NCBI RefSeq assembly: GCF_004139715.1 | Contig: NZ_CP035544.1 | Span: 496,001 to 560,000, forward strand | From: Muriicola soli | GTDB lineage: Bacteria > Bacteroidota > Bacteroidia > Flavobacteriales > Flavobacteriaceae | Direction: 5' to 3' | DNA length: 64,000 nucleotides | Shown here: one piece after another, positions 50,922-60,732 of the stretch | Numbering within the stretch: position 1 is the stretch's first letter | How the letters are laid out: each line of letters begins with the position of its first letter | Position numbers and translations under genes: made by a program | The notes under the pieces: generated by a model | The model's database searches: none | Told to the model about the DNA's origin: nothing | Seen by the model: only the letters and a program-made list of their open reading frames with translations

Positions 50922-52268
50922 ATGTTTATTAGACGATTTTGGCTTGGCTTTATATTCCTTTTGTGCCTCCCTCTTGCGGGGTCCGCACAACGGTTTCATT
51001 TGCCCGAAGGAGTAAAGTCGCAAAAAATAAACTTCCAGCTTATCAATAATCTTATTGTGATCCCGCTGGAGATTAATGATGCCAAACTCAATTTTATTCT
51101 GGATTCCGGGGTGAGTAAACCCTTACTCTTCAATCTCTCAGACCAGGATTCCATTCAGTTGAGAAACGTATCGGAAATTACTATTAATGGCCTGGGCGCC
51201 GGGGAACCCATAAAGGCCCTTAATTCACGGGGGAATAGTTTCAAACTGAAAAAAATCCGGAATTTTGATCAGCAGATTTTTGTCGTTTTGGACAAAGACA
51301 TCAATTTCTCCCCTTCCTTAGGTATTCCGGTTCACGGAATCATTGGGTTTGATTTATTCCGCGACTTTATAGTGGAAGTGAACTACGGCAGGAAGTCTAT
51401 CAAATTCCACAACCCGGAATACTACGATGAAACGTCTTCAAAAAATGCACAATCGATTCCACTCTCTATTGTAGATAGGAAGGCGTATATCACAGGAAAA
51501 GTGAGTTTTGAGGATAAGGATAATGTACCTGTAAAATTACTCATTGATACGGGCAGTAGTGATGCCGTCTGGTTATTTCAGGACCTCGATAAAGGAATTA
51601 ATATTCCGGAAAAACACTACGTGGATTACCTGGGCAAAGGTTTAAACGGCAGCATTTTTGGTAAGAGGACCAAAGTACGGAAAGTACAGCTGGGCGATTT
51701 TGTCCTGAAGAATGCAAAGGCAGCCTTTCCCGATATGTTCTCCTTTAGCAGTATCAAGGACCACGGTGACAGGAATGGTACTGTAGGCGGGGAGATACTC
51801 AGGCGATTTAACATTGTTTTTAATTACCAAAACAACGTTATCCATTTAAAAAAGAACAGCTATTTCAATGAACCTTTTCGCTTTAACATGAGCGGACTCG
51901 AATTACAGCATAACGGCCTGCGATATATTGCAGAAAGAATCACGGACAGCAGGGGAGTGGTAAAAAATGACGAACGCAGTTTTGGCGATGTTCAGATCCT
52001 TATGGAGAATAGAACGCGACTGAGCTTAGTTCCTGAGATCATCGTATCGGGTATCAGGGCCGGTAGTCCTGCTGATGAAGCCGGACTCAGGGAAGGAGAT
52101 GTTATTCTAGCAGTTAATGGGAAACGAGTACACAAATACAAGCTTCAGGAGATTATGAATATGATCAATGAAAAGGAAGGTAAAAAAGTGCGTTTACTGA
52201 TTGAAAGATACGATTCGGATCTCTTGTTCTCCTTTACGCTTAAAGATGTCTTCAACAAAAAACCCTGA
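50922..52268 (+). CDS. Secreted retropepsin-like aspartic protease with PDZ domain
   Basis: This 448-aa protein has a signal peptide ending near GSAQ (residue 23). Two aspartic-protease-type motifs are seen: FILDSGVSKPLLF (DSG at 61-63) and KLLIDTGSSDAVWLF (DTGSS at 209-213). This is a duplicated retropepsin-like fold within one chain. A PDZ domain (about 360-445, with GIRAGSPADEAGLREGDVILAVNG) ends the protein. It is likely periplasmic or on the outer membrane; targets are unknown. The minus-strand terminator of the DUF1573 gene lies inside its 3' end. Confidence 0.88.
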   Translation: MFIRRFWLGFIFLLCLPLAGSAQRFHLPEGVKSQKINFQLINNLIVIPLEINDAKLNFILDSGVSKPLLFNLSDQDSIQLRNVSEITINGLGAGEPIKALNSRGNSFKLKKIRNFDQQIFVVLDKDINFSPSLGIPVHGIIGFDLFRDFIVEVNYGRKSIKFHNPEYYDETSSKNAQSIPLSIVDRKAYITGKVSFEDKDNVPVKLLIDTGSSDAVWLFQDLDKGINIPEKHYVDYLGKGLNGSIFGKRTKVRKVQLGDFVLKNAKAAFPDMFSFSSIKDHGDRNGTVGGEILRRFNIVFNYQNNVIHLKKNSYFNEPFRFNMSGLELQHNGLRYIAERITDSRGVVKNDERSFGDVQILMENRTRLSLVPEIIVSGIRAGSPADEAGLREGDVILAVNGKRVHKYKLQEIMNMINEKEGKKVRLLIERYDSDLLFSFTLKDVFNKKP

Positions 52269-52282
52269 CCATTTGGCCAGGG
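52257..52282 (-). terminator. Rho-independent terminator of the DUF1573 gene
   Basis: Arms CCCTGGCCA and TGGTCAGGG on the minus strand (52263-52282, one mismatch) lead into TTTTTT. It lies inside the last codons and stop of the convergent PDZ gene, 26 bp after the 52309 stop. Confidence 0.7.
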
Positions 52283-52308
52283 CTTTGCTATACATATTTT
52301 ATCGGTCT

Positions 52309-52698
52309 TTATTTACCATCAATAGGCTTAACCTCACCTTTGATTTTTAAGACCTTAGTAGGAGTGTCCGCATTGGAAATCACTGTAATAGCTTTCCTGA
52401 TGGGTCCAACCCTGTTAGTGTCATATTTTACCTGAATTTCTCCTGTTGCACCCGGTAAAATAGGTTCTTCAGGTTTTTTAGGAATGGTACAACCACAGCT
52501 TGAACTTACTTTAGAGATGATAAGTGGAGCCTCACCGGTGTTGGTGAATTCAAAGATTCTAATCCCATCGCTCCCTTTCTCAATCTGTCCATAGTCTACC
52601 GTTTCGGTTTTGAATTGAATTTTAGCCGTCTTGTCCTGAGCTTGAACGCTTAAGGCCATTAGGCCAACAAACAATAATAAAACTATTTTTTTCATCAC
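52309..52698 (-). CDS. DUF1573 secreted protein
   Basis: This 129-aa protein has a signal peptide ending near LSVQAQ. The single DUF1573 domain (VDYGQIEKGSDGIRIFEFTN, VSSSCGCTIPKKPEEPILPG) is an immunoglobulin-like fold common in Bacteroidota. The CxC sits in the usual place. Its job is unknown. A short U-run terminator follows. Confidence 0.88.
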   Translation of the reverse strand: MMKKIVLLLFVGLMALSVQAQDKTAKIQFKTETVDYGQIEKGSDGIRIFEFTNTGEAPLIISKVSSSCGCTIPKKPEEPILPGATGEIQVKYDTNRVGPIRKAITVISNADTPTKVLKIKGEVKPIDGK

Positions 52699-52888
52699 AT
52701 TACTTTTTGAGGAATCTCAAATGTAGCATATTTGCAACAACATCCAAAATTCTTTTGTTATCTACTAACGTTACTTATTTTTGTTTCGTATTTCACAAGT
52801 TAATTTTGTTCGGATTTCACATCCGTATCCTTGATCAACCTATAAAATCCAACACATTCACCCCTAAAAGTCAAGAATCATACCAAAA

Positions 52889-55525
52889 ATGAAGATTCCA
52901 TCCAAATACGACCCAGGCAAAATAGAAGGTAAATGGTATGACTACTGGCTGAAAAACGATTATTTCAGCTCTGTTCCAGATCAAAGAGAACCTTATACCA
53001 TAGTGATACCACCCCCAAACGTAACCGGGGTTTTGCACATGGGCCATATGCTCAATAACACCATCCAGGACGTTTTGGTGAGAAAGGCTCGCCTGCAGGG
53101 TAAAAATGCTTGTTGGGTGCCGGGTATGGATCACGCCTCCATTGCAACCGAAGCCAAGGTAGTGAACAAATTAAAGGAAGAGGGGATCAGGAAATCAGAT
53201 CTGACAAGGGAAGAATTTCTTCAACACGCATGGGATTGGACAAATACCTATGGCGGTGTTATTCTTGAGCAGTTAAAGAAACTTGGTTGTTCCTGTGATT
53301 GGGACAGGACAAAATTTACCATGGATGAAGATATGTCTGCGTCTGTGATAAAGGTGTTTATGGACCTTTACAAAAAAGGCATGATCTACAAGGGGTACAG
53401 GATGGTTAACTGGGATCCTGAAGCCAGGACTACCTTGTCTGATGAAGAAGTTATCTACGAAGAAAAACAAGGGCAACTCTACTATATCAATTATGCCGTA
53501 GAAGGCAGCAGTGAATACCTTACTATTGCCACCACCAGACCGGAGACTATTTTGGGCGATACGGCAATATGTGTACATCCCGATGACCAGAGATTTGTAC
53601 ATCTGCACGGGAAACAAGCCATTGTTCCTGTGAGTAATCGGGTGATTCCCATCATTCTTGACGATTATGTTGATATGGAATTTGGAACGGGATGTTTAAA
53701 AGTAACTCCTGCGCACGATGAAAATGACTGGCAGCTGGGTGAAAAACACCAGTTGGAAACTATAGATATTTTTAATGAGGATGCCACCTTAAACAGCTAT
53801 GGACTTCATTATGAAGGGAAGGATCGCTTTGAGGTAAGAAAGGCAATCACAAAGGAATTAAAAGACATGGGCTCCCTACAAAAAGTAGAGCCATACACAA
53901 ACAAGGTCGGTACTTCAGAGCGCACCAAAGCAGTAATTGAACCCCGTTTGTTGGATCAATGGTTCCTCAAGATGGAAGAGCTTGTTAAGCCGGCGCTCAC
54001 GGCGGTAACCGAGACCCGGGAGGTGAGGTTTTTCCCTAAGAAATTCGATAATACATACAAGCACTGGATGGAAAATATCCGGGACTGGAATATTTCCCGT
54101 CAACTGTGGTGGGGGCAACAGATTCCGGTTTATTATTTCGGAAACGGTCCGGAAGACCACGTTGTCGCCGAAAATGCAGAAGAAGCTTTGAAAGCGGCCA
54201 GAGAAAAGAGCGGGAACATGGCTTTAAAGGCTGAAGAGCTAAGACAGGACGAAGACGTTTTGGATACCTGGTTCTCCTCCTGGCTTTGGCCCATCAGCGT
54301 TTTTGGTGGAATCCTGGATCCCGAAAACAAAGAGGTAAACTATTATTATCCTACCAACGACCTGGTAACCGGGCCCGATATCATATTCTTCTGGGTAGCT
54401 AGGATGATTGTGGCTGGATACGAATTTAGAGGGGAAAGACCTTTTGAGAATGTTTATTTTACCGGACTCGTCCGGGACAAGGAAAGACGTAAAATGTCTA
54501 AGCAACTGGGCAACTCGCCCGATGCCTTAAAACTGATAGAGAATTACGGGGCAGACGGGGTAAGGGTAGGCTTGCTGCTGAGTGCTGCGGCTGGCAACGA
54601 TCTGCTATTTGACGAATCGCTATGTCAGCAAGGCAAAAATTTTGCCAATAAGATCTGGAATGCTTTCAGACTGGTGAAAGGTTGGGAAGTAAAAGATCTA
54701 CCACAGCCGGAGGCGGCAGCCCTGGGCGTAAAATGGTTTAAGGCGAAAATGAGCTCTTCCCTGGTAGAGGTTGATGATCATTTTTCAAAATATCGTATAT
54801 CCGATGCTTTAATGTCCATTTATAAACTGATCTGGGACGATTTTTGCTCCTGGTTACTGGAGATCGTAAAACCTGCCTATCAACAGCCTATAGACCAGAC
54901 TTCATACGAACAGGTCATAAGCTTGTTTGAAGAGATCCTGAAAATGTTGCATCCCTTTATGCCTTTCCTTTCTGAGGAAGTATGGCAGTGTATGGCAGAA
55001 AGAACCCCAGAGCAGGCTCTGGTGATCTCTTCCTGGCCGGAGCCAGAAAAACCTGAGCCCGATTTACTCAGCGCATTTTCCTTTACAGCAGAAGTGATAT
55101 CAGGAATCAGGACTGTAAGAAAGGAGAAGAACATCCCTGCCAAAGAAGCTCTGAAGCTACAGTATATAAGGGCTCAGGAGATTTCTCCTGAATGGGATAC
55201 CATTATCAAGAAACTAGGAAATATCGAGGAAATTTCTGCAATTTCAGAAGCTCCGGAGGGGGTATTGTCATTTCGGGTGAAGAGCAATGAATACTTTATT
55301 CCGGTTTCGGGCTCAGTAGATATAAAGGCTGAGATTAAGAAAATCACGGAAGAATTGAACTATACAAAGGGATTTTTGAAATCAGTTGAGAAAAAACTCT
55401 CCAATGATCGCTTTGTAAACAATGCTCCTGAGGCTGTTGTGGCCATGGAAAGGAAAAAGGCTACTGATGCGGAGGAAAAGATAATAACGCTCGAAAAAAG
55501 CCTCGCCAGCCTGTCAGGGGCTTAG
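52889..55525 (+). CDS. valS: Valyl-tRNA synthetase
   Basis: 878 aa, normal length. The HIGH-type motif is in [17 protein letters not shown] (41-57). The KMSKS-type motif reads KMSKQ at about 534-538 in [16 protein letters not shown]. The editing domain lies between them ([19 protein letters not shown]). An anticodon-binding domain and a C-terminal coiled-coil tail (about 815-878) follow. It charges tRNA-Val. No T-box is seen upstream, as expected in Bacteroidota. Confidence 0.98.
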   Translation: MKIPSKYDPGKIEGKWYDYWLKNDYFSSVPDQREPYTIVIPPPNVTGVLHMGHMLNNTIQDVLVRKARLQGKNACWVPGMDHASIATEAKVVNKLKEEGIRKSDLTREEFLQHAWDWTNTYGGVILEQLKKLGCSCDWDRTKFTMDEDMSASVIKVFMDLYKKGMIYKGYRMVNWDPEARTTLSDEEVIYEEKQGQLYYINYAVEGSSEYLTIATTRPETILGDTAICVHPDDQRFVHLHGKQAIVPVSNRVIPIILDDYVDMEFGTGCLKVTPAHDENDWQLGEKHQLETIDIFNEDATLNSYGLHYEGKDRFEVRKAITKELKDMGSLQKVEPYTNKVGTSERTKAVIEPRLLDQWFLKMEELVKPALTAVTETREVRFFPKKFDNTYKHWMENIRDWNISRQLWWGQQIPVYYFGNGPEDHVVAENAEEALKAAREKSGNMALKAEELRQDEDVLDTWFSSWLWPISVFGGILDPENKEVNYYYPTNDLVTGPDIIFFWVARMIVAGYEFRGERPFENVYFTGLVRDKERRKMSKQLGNSPDALKLIENYGADGVRVGLLLSAAAGNDLLFDESLCQQGKNFANKIWNAFRLVKGWEVKDLPQPEAAALGVKWFKAKMSSSLVEVDDHFSKYRISDALMSIYKLIWDDFCSWLLEIVKPAYQQPIDQTSYEQVISLFEEILKMLHPFMPFLSEEVWQCMAERTPEQALVISSWPEPEKPEPDLLSAFSFTAEVISGIRTVRKEKNIPAKEALKLQYIRAQEISPEWDTIIKKLGNIEEISAISEAPEGVLSFRVKSNEYFIPVSGSVDIKAEIKKITEELNYTKGFLKSVEKKLSNDRFVNNAPEAVVAMERKKATDAEEKIITLEKSLASLSGA

Positions 55526-55597
55526 TTAAATCACAATAAAACCCTAAGAAGAGCGTGATTTTCAAGTAGTTGTGATATATTTATCCAAAAAGGTAAT

Positions 55598-56257
55598 ATG
55601 AAAGAGTTTAAGTTGATTTTTTTAGCACTCGTCACTGTTCTGATCTCCTGTTCAAACGATGGGGAAAATTCTGATACTAATCAGGAACCTATGGGTCCGG
55701 CACCACGCACTGCCATAGCTGATGCGGCTTTTGAGCAATTTCTGGTTGACCAGGGTGTTGATGATGTGATTGATGGTTCGGTGTTGACGAGCGAAGCCGA
55801 AAAGGTCACCTCCCTGGTTATGAATGACGAAGGCATCAATAGTTTGCAAGGAATTGCTGATTTTGTATTATTGGAGAATCTATGGGTGAATGACAATCAG
55901 ATCAGCACACTGAATCTCTCAAGCAATACGCTATTAAAATTTGTATACGTACAGAATAATGCCTTAACCAGCATTAATGTGTCCAATCTCGATATTCTCG
56001 AGAAACTATCTGTTCCAGGGAACAATCTTACACAATTAGACATCTCAGACAGCAGCACCTTGCAATTGCTTGAGATCAATGACAATACCCTTGGAGCCAT
56101 AGACCTGTCAGCTATTCCCAATAGCTTACAGTTAAATACATTTGCGGTAGAGAACAATCCGCTAACCTGCATTAAGGTCAATGAGGAGATTCTCAACGAT
56201 ATTCCCGCCCAATGGACTAAGGATATGGATGACTCCTATTCCTTAACTTGTAATTAA
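55598..56257 (+). CDS. Leucine-rich-repeat lipoprotein
   Basis: 219 aa with a lipoprotein signal (LVTVLISC, Cys at 18). A linker of about 60 residues is followed by about five LRRs of the internalin-like form (LENLWVNDNQISTLNLSSN, LEKLSVPGNNLTQLDIS) and a capped C-terminus (NNPLTCIKVNEE). It is probably anchored in the outer membrane; a binding partner is unknown. It stands alone between valS and its own terminator. Confidence 0.9.
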   Translation: MKEFKLIFLALVTVLISCSNDGENSDTNQEPMGPAPRTAIADAAFEQFLVDQGVDDVIDGSVLTSEAEKVTSLVMNDEGINSLQGIADFVLLENLWVNDNQISTLNLSSNTLLKFVYVQNNALTSINVSNLDILEKLSVPGNNLTQLDISDSSTLQLLEINDNTLGAIDLSAIPNSLQLNTFAVENNPLTCIKVNEEILNDIPAQWTKDMDDSYSLTCN

Positions 56258-56276
56258 AGCAGAAAAGTTTTTCTGG

Positions 56277-56312
56277 CAAAAGCAACCTCAGTTTTGAAGG
56301 TTGTTTTTTTTA
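56277..56312 (+). terminator. Rho-independent terminator after the LRR lipoprotein
   Basis: CAACCT and AGGTTG arms (56283-56288 and 56298-56303), extended by A/T pairs, lead into a run of eight T, 26 bp after the stop. Confidence 0.75.
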
Positions 56313-56333
56313 TCTTTATGGAAAGTGAAGTCT

Positions 56334-56924
56334 ATGAAAACACTTATATATTTGCTCGTATTATCACCATTTTTTTTGTGCGCACAGGAAGAGGAAGTCA
56401 ATATCTTGCCAGAAGAAATTCAAATTAGAACGGCCGTATTACCCTTGCCCGAGGAACAGAAGTCGGGCGCCATGGTATACGGTTATGATGAGTCCGGCCA
56501 ACTTGTAGTGTTGAGGGAAGGTTCTAACAACATGGTTTGTGTTGGTGACAACCCGTACAGAAAAGGAATTAGCAGTAGCTGTTACTCTGTAAAACTCGAA
56601 CCTTTTATGGCTCGTGGAAGGGAATTGAACACCCTTGGAAAGTCACAGGAAGAACGCAACGAAATCAGGGGGAAAGAAATAGAATCAGGGGCTCTGATGA
56701 TGCCGAGGGAACCCAGTATGTTATACGTATTTTTTGGAAAAGAAGAGGATTACGATACTGCTACAGGAGCATTGCTCAATGGCAAGTTTCGCTATGTGAT
56801 CTATACTCCTTTTGCCACCACAGAGTCGACCGGTTTACCAGACAAACCACACGCTCCTGGAATGCCATGGCTGATGGATCCGGGAACACACAGGGCGCAC
56901 ATTATGGTTGGACCATTTAATTAG
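56334..56924 (+). CDS. Secreted protein of unknown function
   Basis: 196 aa from the ATG at 56334, which gives a signal peptide (MKTLIYLLVLSPFFLCAQ). An earlier Met at 56301 lies in the terminator of the previous gene. The mature protein has GAMVYGYDESGQLVVLREG and ends PHAPGMPWLMDPGTHRAHIM, with a Cys pair (CVGDN, SSCYSV) that could form a disulfide. I do not recognise a family. It is followed after 48 bp by the desaturase-like gene on the same strand. Confidence 0.75.
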   Translation: MKTLIYLLVLSPFFLCAQEEEVNILPEEIQIRTAVLPLPEEQKSGAMVYGYDESGQLVVLREGSNNMVCVGDNPYRKGISSSCYSVKLEPFMARGRELNTLGKSQEERNEIRGKEIESGALMMPREPSMLYVFFGKEEDYDTATGALLNGKFRYVIYTPFATTESTGLPDKPHAPGMPWLMDPGTHRAHIMVGPFN

Positions 56925-56972
56925 ATCTATGAGTTGGTCAACGTTTTTTATTTCTGAGATACAGTAATACCC

Positions 56973-58241
56973 ATGGAGACTTACGCCACAGCACTTTTAT
57001 ATGCTATCCCATTCTTTATCCTGTTGTTGCTGGTTGAGATTCTCTATGGCCAGTTTATTAAAAAACAACACCACAAGGTGTTGGATACTGTGAGCAGTAT
57101 AAGCTCAGGCCTTACCAACATTGTAAAGGATTCATTGGGATTAGGGGTTATCCTTGTGAGTTATCCTTTTCTGCTTGATCATCTCGCTCTTATGGAGATC
57201 AAAGCTAGCTGGTTGGTGTGGTTGGTTGCCTTTATTGCGATTGATTTTGCGGGATATTGGAATCATCGCCTCAGTCACCACGTAAACGTTTTCTGGAATC
57301 AGCATGTGATCCATCACAGCAGTGAGGAATTTAACCTCGCCTGTGCCTTACGTCAATCCATCTCAAACTTACTGGGGTACTTTCCGCTCTTTCTTTTTCC
57401 TGCTGCTCTTTTAGGAGTTCCTGCAGAAGTGATTGCCATAATTGCTCCGGTACATTTGTTTGCTCAATTTTGGTATCACACTCAACATATCGGTAGAATG
57501 GGGTGGCTTGAATACATCATTGTGACACCATCTCAGCATCGCGTTCATCACGCTATCAACCCGGAATATATCGACAAAAACCTGGGTCAGATCCTCTGTG
57601 TCTGGGATCGATGGTTTGGAACTTTTCAGGAAGAATTGGACGATGTACCGCCTCAATACGGGGTATTGAAACCAGCACATACCTGGAATCCCATCCTGAT
57701 CAATTTCCAGCATTTGTGGAGACTAACTCTGGATGCCTGGCGTACAAAAAGTGTAAAGGACAAATTCAGGATCTGGTTCATGCCCACCGGATGGCGACCT
57801 GCGGATGTGGTTGATAAACATCCTACAGAAGTAATTAAAGATGTGTACAGTTTTAAACGCTATGAGACACAGGCGTCTACCTTTTTAAAAGGGTATGCTA
57901 TTTTTCAGATGGTTTGTACGCTGGTTCTCATTCTCTTTATGTTTTACAATTATTCTGAAATAGGTTTCGGGGGGCTGATCCTCTTTGGGGCCTATGTATT
58001 CTTTGGGATTTTTGGGTATACCAGCCTGATGGACCGCCAGAAATTTGCATTTTTTATTGAACTCTTCAGGGGGATCGCCGGAATCTCACTTATATGGTCT
58101 AGCGGTGATTGGTTTGGTATAAATGCCCTCTGGGAATACGGCAGTCTGGTAGTAGCTGGCTATTTTGCTATTTCCATTTTGGGTGGATTTTTCTTTACCT
58201 ATGTGGAAAGAGCTGATGTAGAACAACAAATCGCGCTGTAA
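56973..58241 (+). CDS. Sterol desaturase / fatty acid hydroxylase family membrane protein
   Basis: 422 aa with several hydrophobic helices. The histidine boxes of the di-iron fatty acid hydroxylase family are complete: HRLSHH (98-103), HVIHH (111-115) and, after a membrane segment, HTQH and HRVHH. The C-terminal third is an extra four-helix membrane region. The substrate cannot be told; hopanoids, sterols, ornithine lipids and carotenoids are known for relatives. A creatininase-family gene begins 2 bp after the stop. Confidence 0.9.
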   Translation: METYATALLYAIPFFILLLLVEILYGQFIKKQHHKVLDTVSSISSGLTNIVKDSLGLGVILVSYPFLLDHLALMEIKASWLVWLVAFIAIDFAGYWNHRLSHHVNVFWNQHVIHHSSEEFNLACALRQSISNLLGYFPLFLFPAALLGVPAEVIAIIAPVHLFAQFWYHTQHIGRMGWLEYIIVTPSQHRVHHAINPEYIDKNLGQILCVWDRWFGTFQEELDDVPPQYGVLKPAHTWNPILINFQHLWRLTLDAWRTKSVKDKFRIWFMPTGWRPADVVDKHPTEVIKDVYSFKRYETQASTFLKGYAIFQMVCTLVLILFMFYNYSEIGFGGLILFGAYVFFGIFGYTSLMDRQKFAFFIELFRGIAGISLIWSSGDWFGINALWEYGSLVVAGYFAISILGGFFFTYVERADVEQQIAL

Positions 58242-58243
58242 TA

Positions 58244-59011
58244 ATGGCTATACGACCCTATATTCTTTCTGAATCTAACTGGCTGACATTAAAAGATACC
58301 AAATTTGATTTGGCAATTTTACCCTGGGCCGCTACCGAAGCCCATAATTATCACCTACCCTACGGTACTGATATTTATGAGGCCGATCATCTTGCAGCAG
58401 AAGCCGCCAGAATAGCCTGGGAGAAGGGGAGCAAACCTGTAGTATTACCCACCATCCCTTTTGGAGTCAATACAGGACAGTCTGATATCTATCTCGATAT
58501 TAATTTAAATCCGAGTACACAATTAGCCATCTTGTCTGATGTTATTACAGTACTCAATCGGCAGGGGATCCGTAAACTTTTAATATTCAACAGTCACGGC
58601 GGCAACAATTTTAAAGCACTGGTAAGGGAATTGGGTTTAAAATTTCCCGAGATGTTCCTGTGCGTTTCAAACTGGTTTAAGGCCATTGGAGACGTCGATT
58701 ATATCGCAGAGCAAGGAGACCACGCAGATGAGCGGGAAACCAGCCTGATGCTTTACTTCCGTCCTGAGCTTGTCCTCTCAAAGGACCTATGGGGCGATGG
58801 AAAAGCCAAAAAGTTTAAGATTAAAGCCTTTTCAGAAGGCTGGGCCTGGGCAGAACGAAGATGGTCTGAAATTTCAGAAGATACCGGGGTAGGGGATCCC
58901 TCGCACGCAAGCAGTGAAAAAGGAGAACGGCTGTTTAAAGAAATAACCGCAAAAATGTCTGAATTTATCTACGATCTCTGTAAAGCAGATATTGAGGATC
59001 TCTACACCTGA
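58244..59011 (+). CDS. Creatininase-family amidohydrolase
   Basis: This 255-aa cytosolic protein has the family's metal-binding landmarks: ILPWAATEAHNYHLPYGTD (about 26-44), FNSHGGNN (about 119-126) and DHADERETSLML (about 158-169). Relatives hydrolyse creatinine or act in riboflavin/F420 and mycofactocin pathways (FAPy deformylase, MftE). The exact reaction is unknown. It starts 2 bp after the desaturase-like gene. Its stop is 2 bp from the convergent ACBP gene. Confidence 0.9.
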   Translation: MAIRPYILSESNWLTLKDTKFDLAILPWAATEAHNYHLPYGTDIYEADHLAAEAARIAWEKGSKPVVLPTIPFGVNTGQSDIYLDINLNPSTQLAILSDVITVLNRQGIRKLLIFNSHGGNNFKALVRELGLKFPEMFLCVSNWFKAIGDVDYIAEQGDHADERETSLMLYFRPELVLSKDLWGDGKAKKFKIKAFSEGWAWAERRWSEISEDTGVGDPSHASSEKGERLFKEITAKMSEFIYDLCKADIEDLYT

Positions 59012-59013
59012 CG

Positions 59014-59283
59014 TTAAAACGAATTTATTCCAAATTCTTTTTTCACCAATACGATGTATTTTTCCATGGCCTCTTCGGGTTGCAGGTTTTTTGCCTGTAT
59101 GAGTGCATTGGCTTTAAAGGCATTGATCAGGGGCGTCTTACTTCCGGGGTTATTGTAATTTTTGTTCGCGATTTTATAATAAGCATATAGCTTTAATAAC
59201 AAATCCGGAGGCAGAGGGTCTGTGTAATTGCTGATAAAGCCAACCGCTTTCTCAAATTCGGTATGCAGGCTTTTATTATCCAT
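59014..59283 (-). CDS. Acyl-CoA-binding protein
   Basis: This 89-aa ACBP-domain protein shows LHTEFEKAVGFISNYTDPLP, LLKLYAYYKIANK (the YYK-type motif) and LQPEEAMEKYIVLVKKEF. ACBP is common in eukaryotes but sporadic in bacteria. The fold binds long-chain acyl-CoA in the cytosol. It is the last gene of the rsfS-ftsH-LUD-cdsA-psd run and overlaps psd by 8 bp, which ties it to phospholipid synthesis. Confidence 0.93.
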   Translation of the reverse strand: MDNKSLHTEFEKAVGFISNYTDPLPPDLLLKLYAYYKIANKNYNNPGSKTPLINAFKANALIQAKNLQPEEAMEKYIVLVKKEFGINSF

Positions 59284-59941
59284 CTTTTTCCTTTACTGAA
59301 GCAAGGCAGGTGATGGCACCTTTTACCTTCTGATTAAGTTTTACGGCAACCTGCGCGTCTAAAGGAAGGAATACATCTACCCTGGAACCAAATTTAATAA
59401 AGCCGCTCTCCTCTCCCTGTTGAGCGCTTTCCCCAACTTCTGCATAATTTACGATTCGTCTGGCCATGGCACCGGCAATCTGGCGGTAAAGGATATCCCC
59501 AAATTTTGGGGTTCGTATCACAACCGTAGTCCTTTCGTTCTCCTCACTGGATTTTGGATGCCAGGCTACCAGATATTTTCCCGGATGGTATTTAGCATAC
59601 TGGATAACTCCACTAGCAGGATATCTGGTGACATGTACGTTTACCGGAGACATAAAGATGGAGATCTGCAATCGCTCCTCATTGAAGTACTCCTTTTCCA
59701 TCACCCGTTCTATAACCACCACTTTTCCATCCACAGGAGCGTGAATCTCGTCAAAATTTTTGTTGGATATTCTCTTCGGATTTCTGAAAAATTGTAGGAT
59801 GAGGATAAGGACAACCAGCGAGAGACCCTGAACGAGCATTTTATAGGTAGGATTGGCCATGTAAAAATGCGCAAGCAGTATTATTATGGCGGTGCCGAAG
59901 AATGTCAGGAGGATGATGCTGCGTCCCTCTTTATGAAACAT
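59276..59941 (-). CDS. psd: Phosphatidylserine decarboxylase proenzyme
   Basis: This 221-aa protein is the short form. It has two N-terminal membrane helices (about 9-50), HAPVDGKVVVIERV, SIFMSPVNVHVTR and the self-cleaving site FGSR at 184-187, where Ser186 would become the pyruvoyl group. It makes phosphatidylethanolamine. cdsA overlaps it by 11 bp upstream and the ACBP gene by 8 bp downstream. Confidence 0.95.
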   Translation of the reverse strand: MFHKEGRSIILLTFFGTAIIILLAHFYMANPTYKMLVQGLSLVVLILILQFFRNPKRISNKNFDEIHAPVDGKVVVIERVMEKEYFNEERLQISIFMSPVNVHVTRYPASGVIQYAKYHPGKYLVAWHPKSSEENERTTVVIRTPKFGDILYRQIAGAMARRIVNYAEVGESAQQGEESGFIKFGSRVDVFLPLDAQVAVKLNQKVKGAITCLASVKEKDG

Positions 59942-60731
59942 AGGTAAAAATATTTAATACAAGATAGGCAAATGGTGCTGCAAATATAAGACTATCCAAC
60001 CGATCGAGCATACCTCCGTGTCCCGGGAGAATTGCACCGCTATCTTTTACCCCTGCCAATCTTTTTAGTTTGGATTCGATCAAATCACCGATACTGCCCA
60101 TACTTACAATTACGGCGGCGAGGATGATCCATTCTGCCGGTTTTAAAATAGGTTCGTATTGGGATAGGATATACGCAGCAACCAAGGTGAATACCAACCC
60201 ACCAAGAGTGCCTTCGATGGTCTTTTTTGGGGAGACAGAGGGAAATAATTTTCTACGGCCCATAAATTTGCCCACCAGGTATGCAAAGGAATCGTTAACC
60301 CATATCAGGATAAAAATTCCCATGATCAGTAGTTTGGCAAAATCGTCGTCTTTGTAAGGGATCATGGTCAGAAAAATACAGCCGCCTCCTATGTAAAAAA
60401 GACCGATGACAAATTTTTCATAAGCCCTATAGAATTTCTTCCGGGTAAAAAGAAAGTAGATCATGGTGATGTTTACGGTAATCGATAGAAACATCAGGAT
60501 GTTAATCAAAACGGCATCCCTGATGATATAGATGAAGAGCCACCACATCCCCAAATAGGCTGCAAAGAGATGATATCCCCTTAATCCGACAAGTTTTTTG
60601 AATTCGTATAAACAGGCGAGTCCGAAAACCATAAACAAAAAGTCAAAGGCATCGGAACTTAAGAAAACCGCAGAGAGGAGTAAAATCACGTATACAACTC
60701 CCGTAAGTAATCGCCGTAGAAATTCCCTCAT
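59931..60731 (-). CDS. cdsA: Phosphatidate cytidylyltransferase
   Basis: This 266-aa polytopic membrane protein has the CDS signature near the C-terminus: SMGSIGDLIESKLKRLAGVK, then GAILPGHGGMLDRLDS. It makes CDP-diacylglycerol, the precursor used upstream of Psd. It lies 1 bp after the LUD gene and overlaps psd by 11 bp. Confidence 0.96.
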   Translation of the reverse strand: MREFLRRLLTGVVYVILLLSAVFLSSDAFDFLFMVFGLACLYEFKKLVGLRGYHLFAAYLGMWWLFIYIIRDAVLINILMFLSITVNITMIYFLFTRKKFYRAYEKFVIGLFYIGGGCIFLTMIPYKDDDFAKLLIMGIFILIWVNDSFAYLVGKFMGRRKLFPSVSPKKTIEGTLGGLVFTLVAAYILSQYEPILKPAEWIILAAVIVSMGSIGDLIESKLKRLAGVKDSGAILPGHGGMLDRLDSLIFAAPFAYLVLNIFTYVS

Positions 60732-60732
60732 C

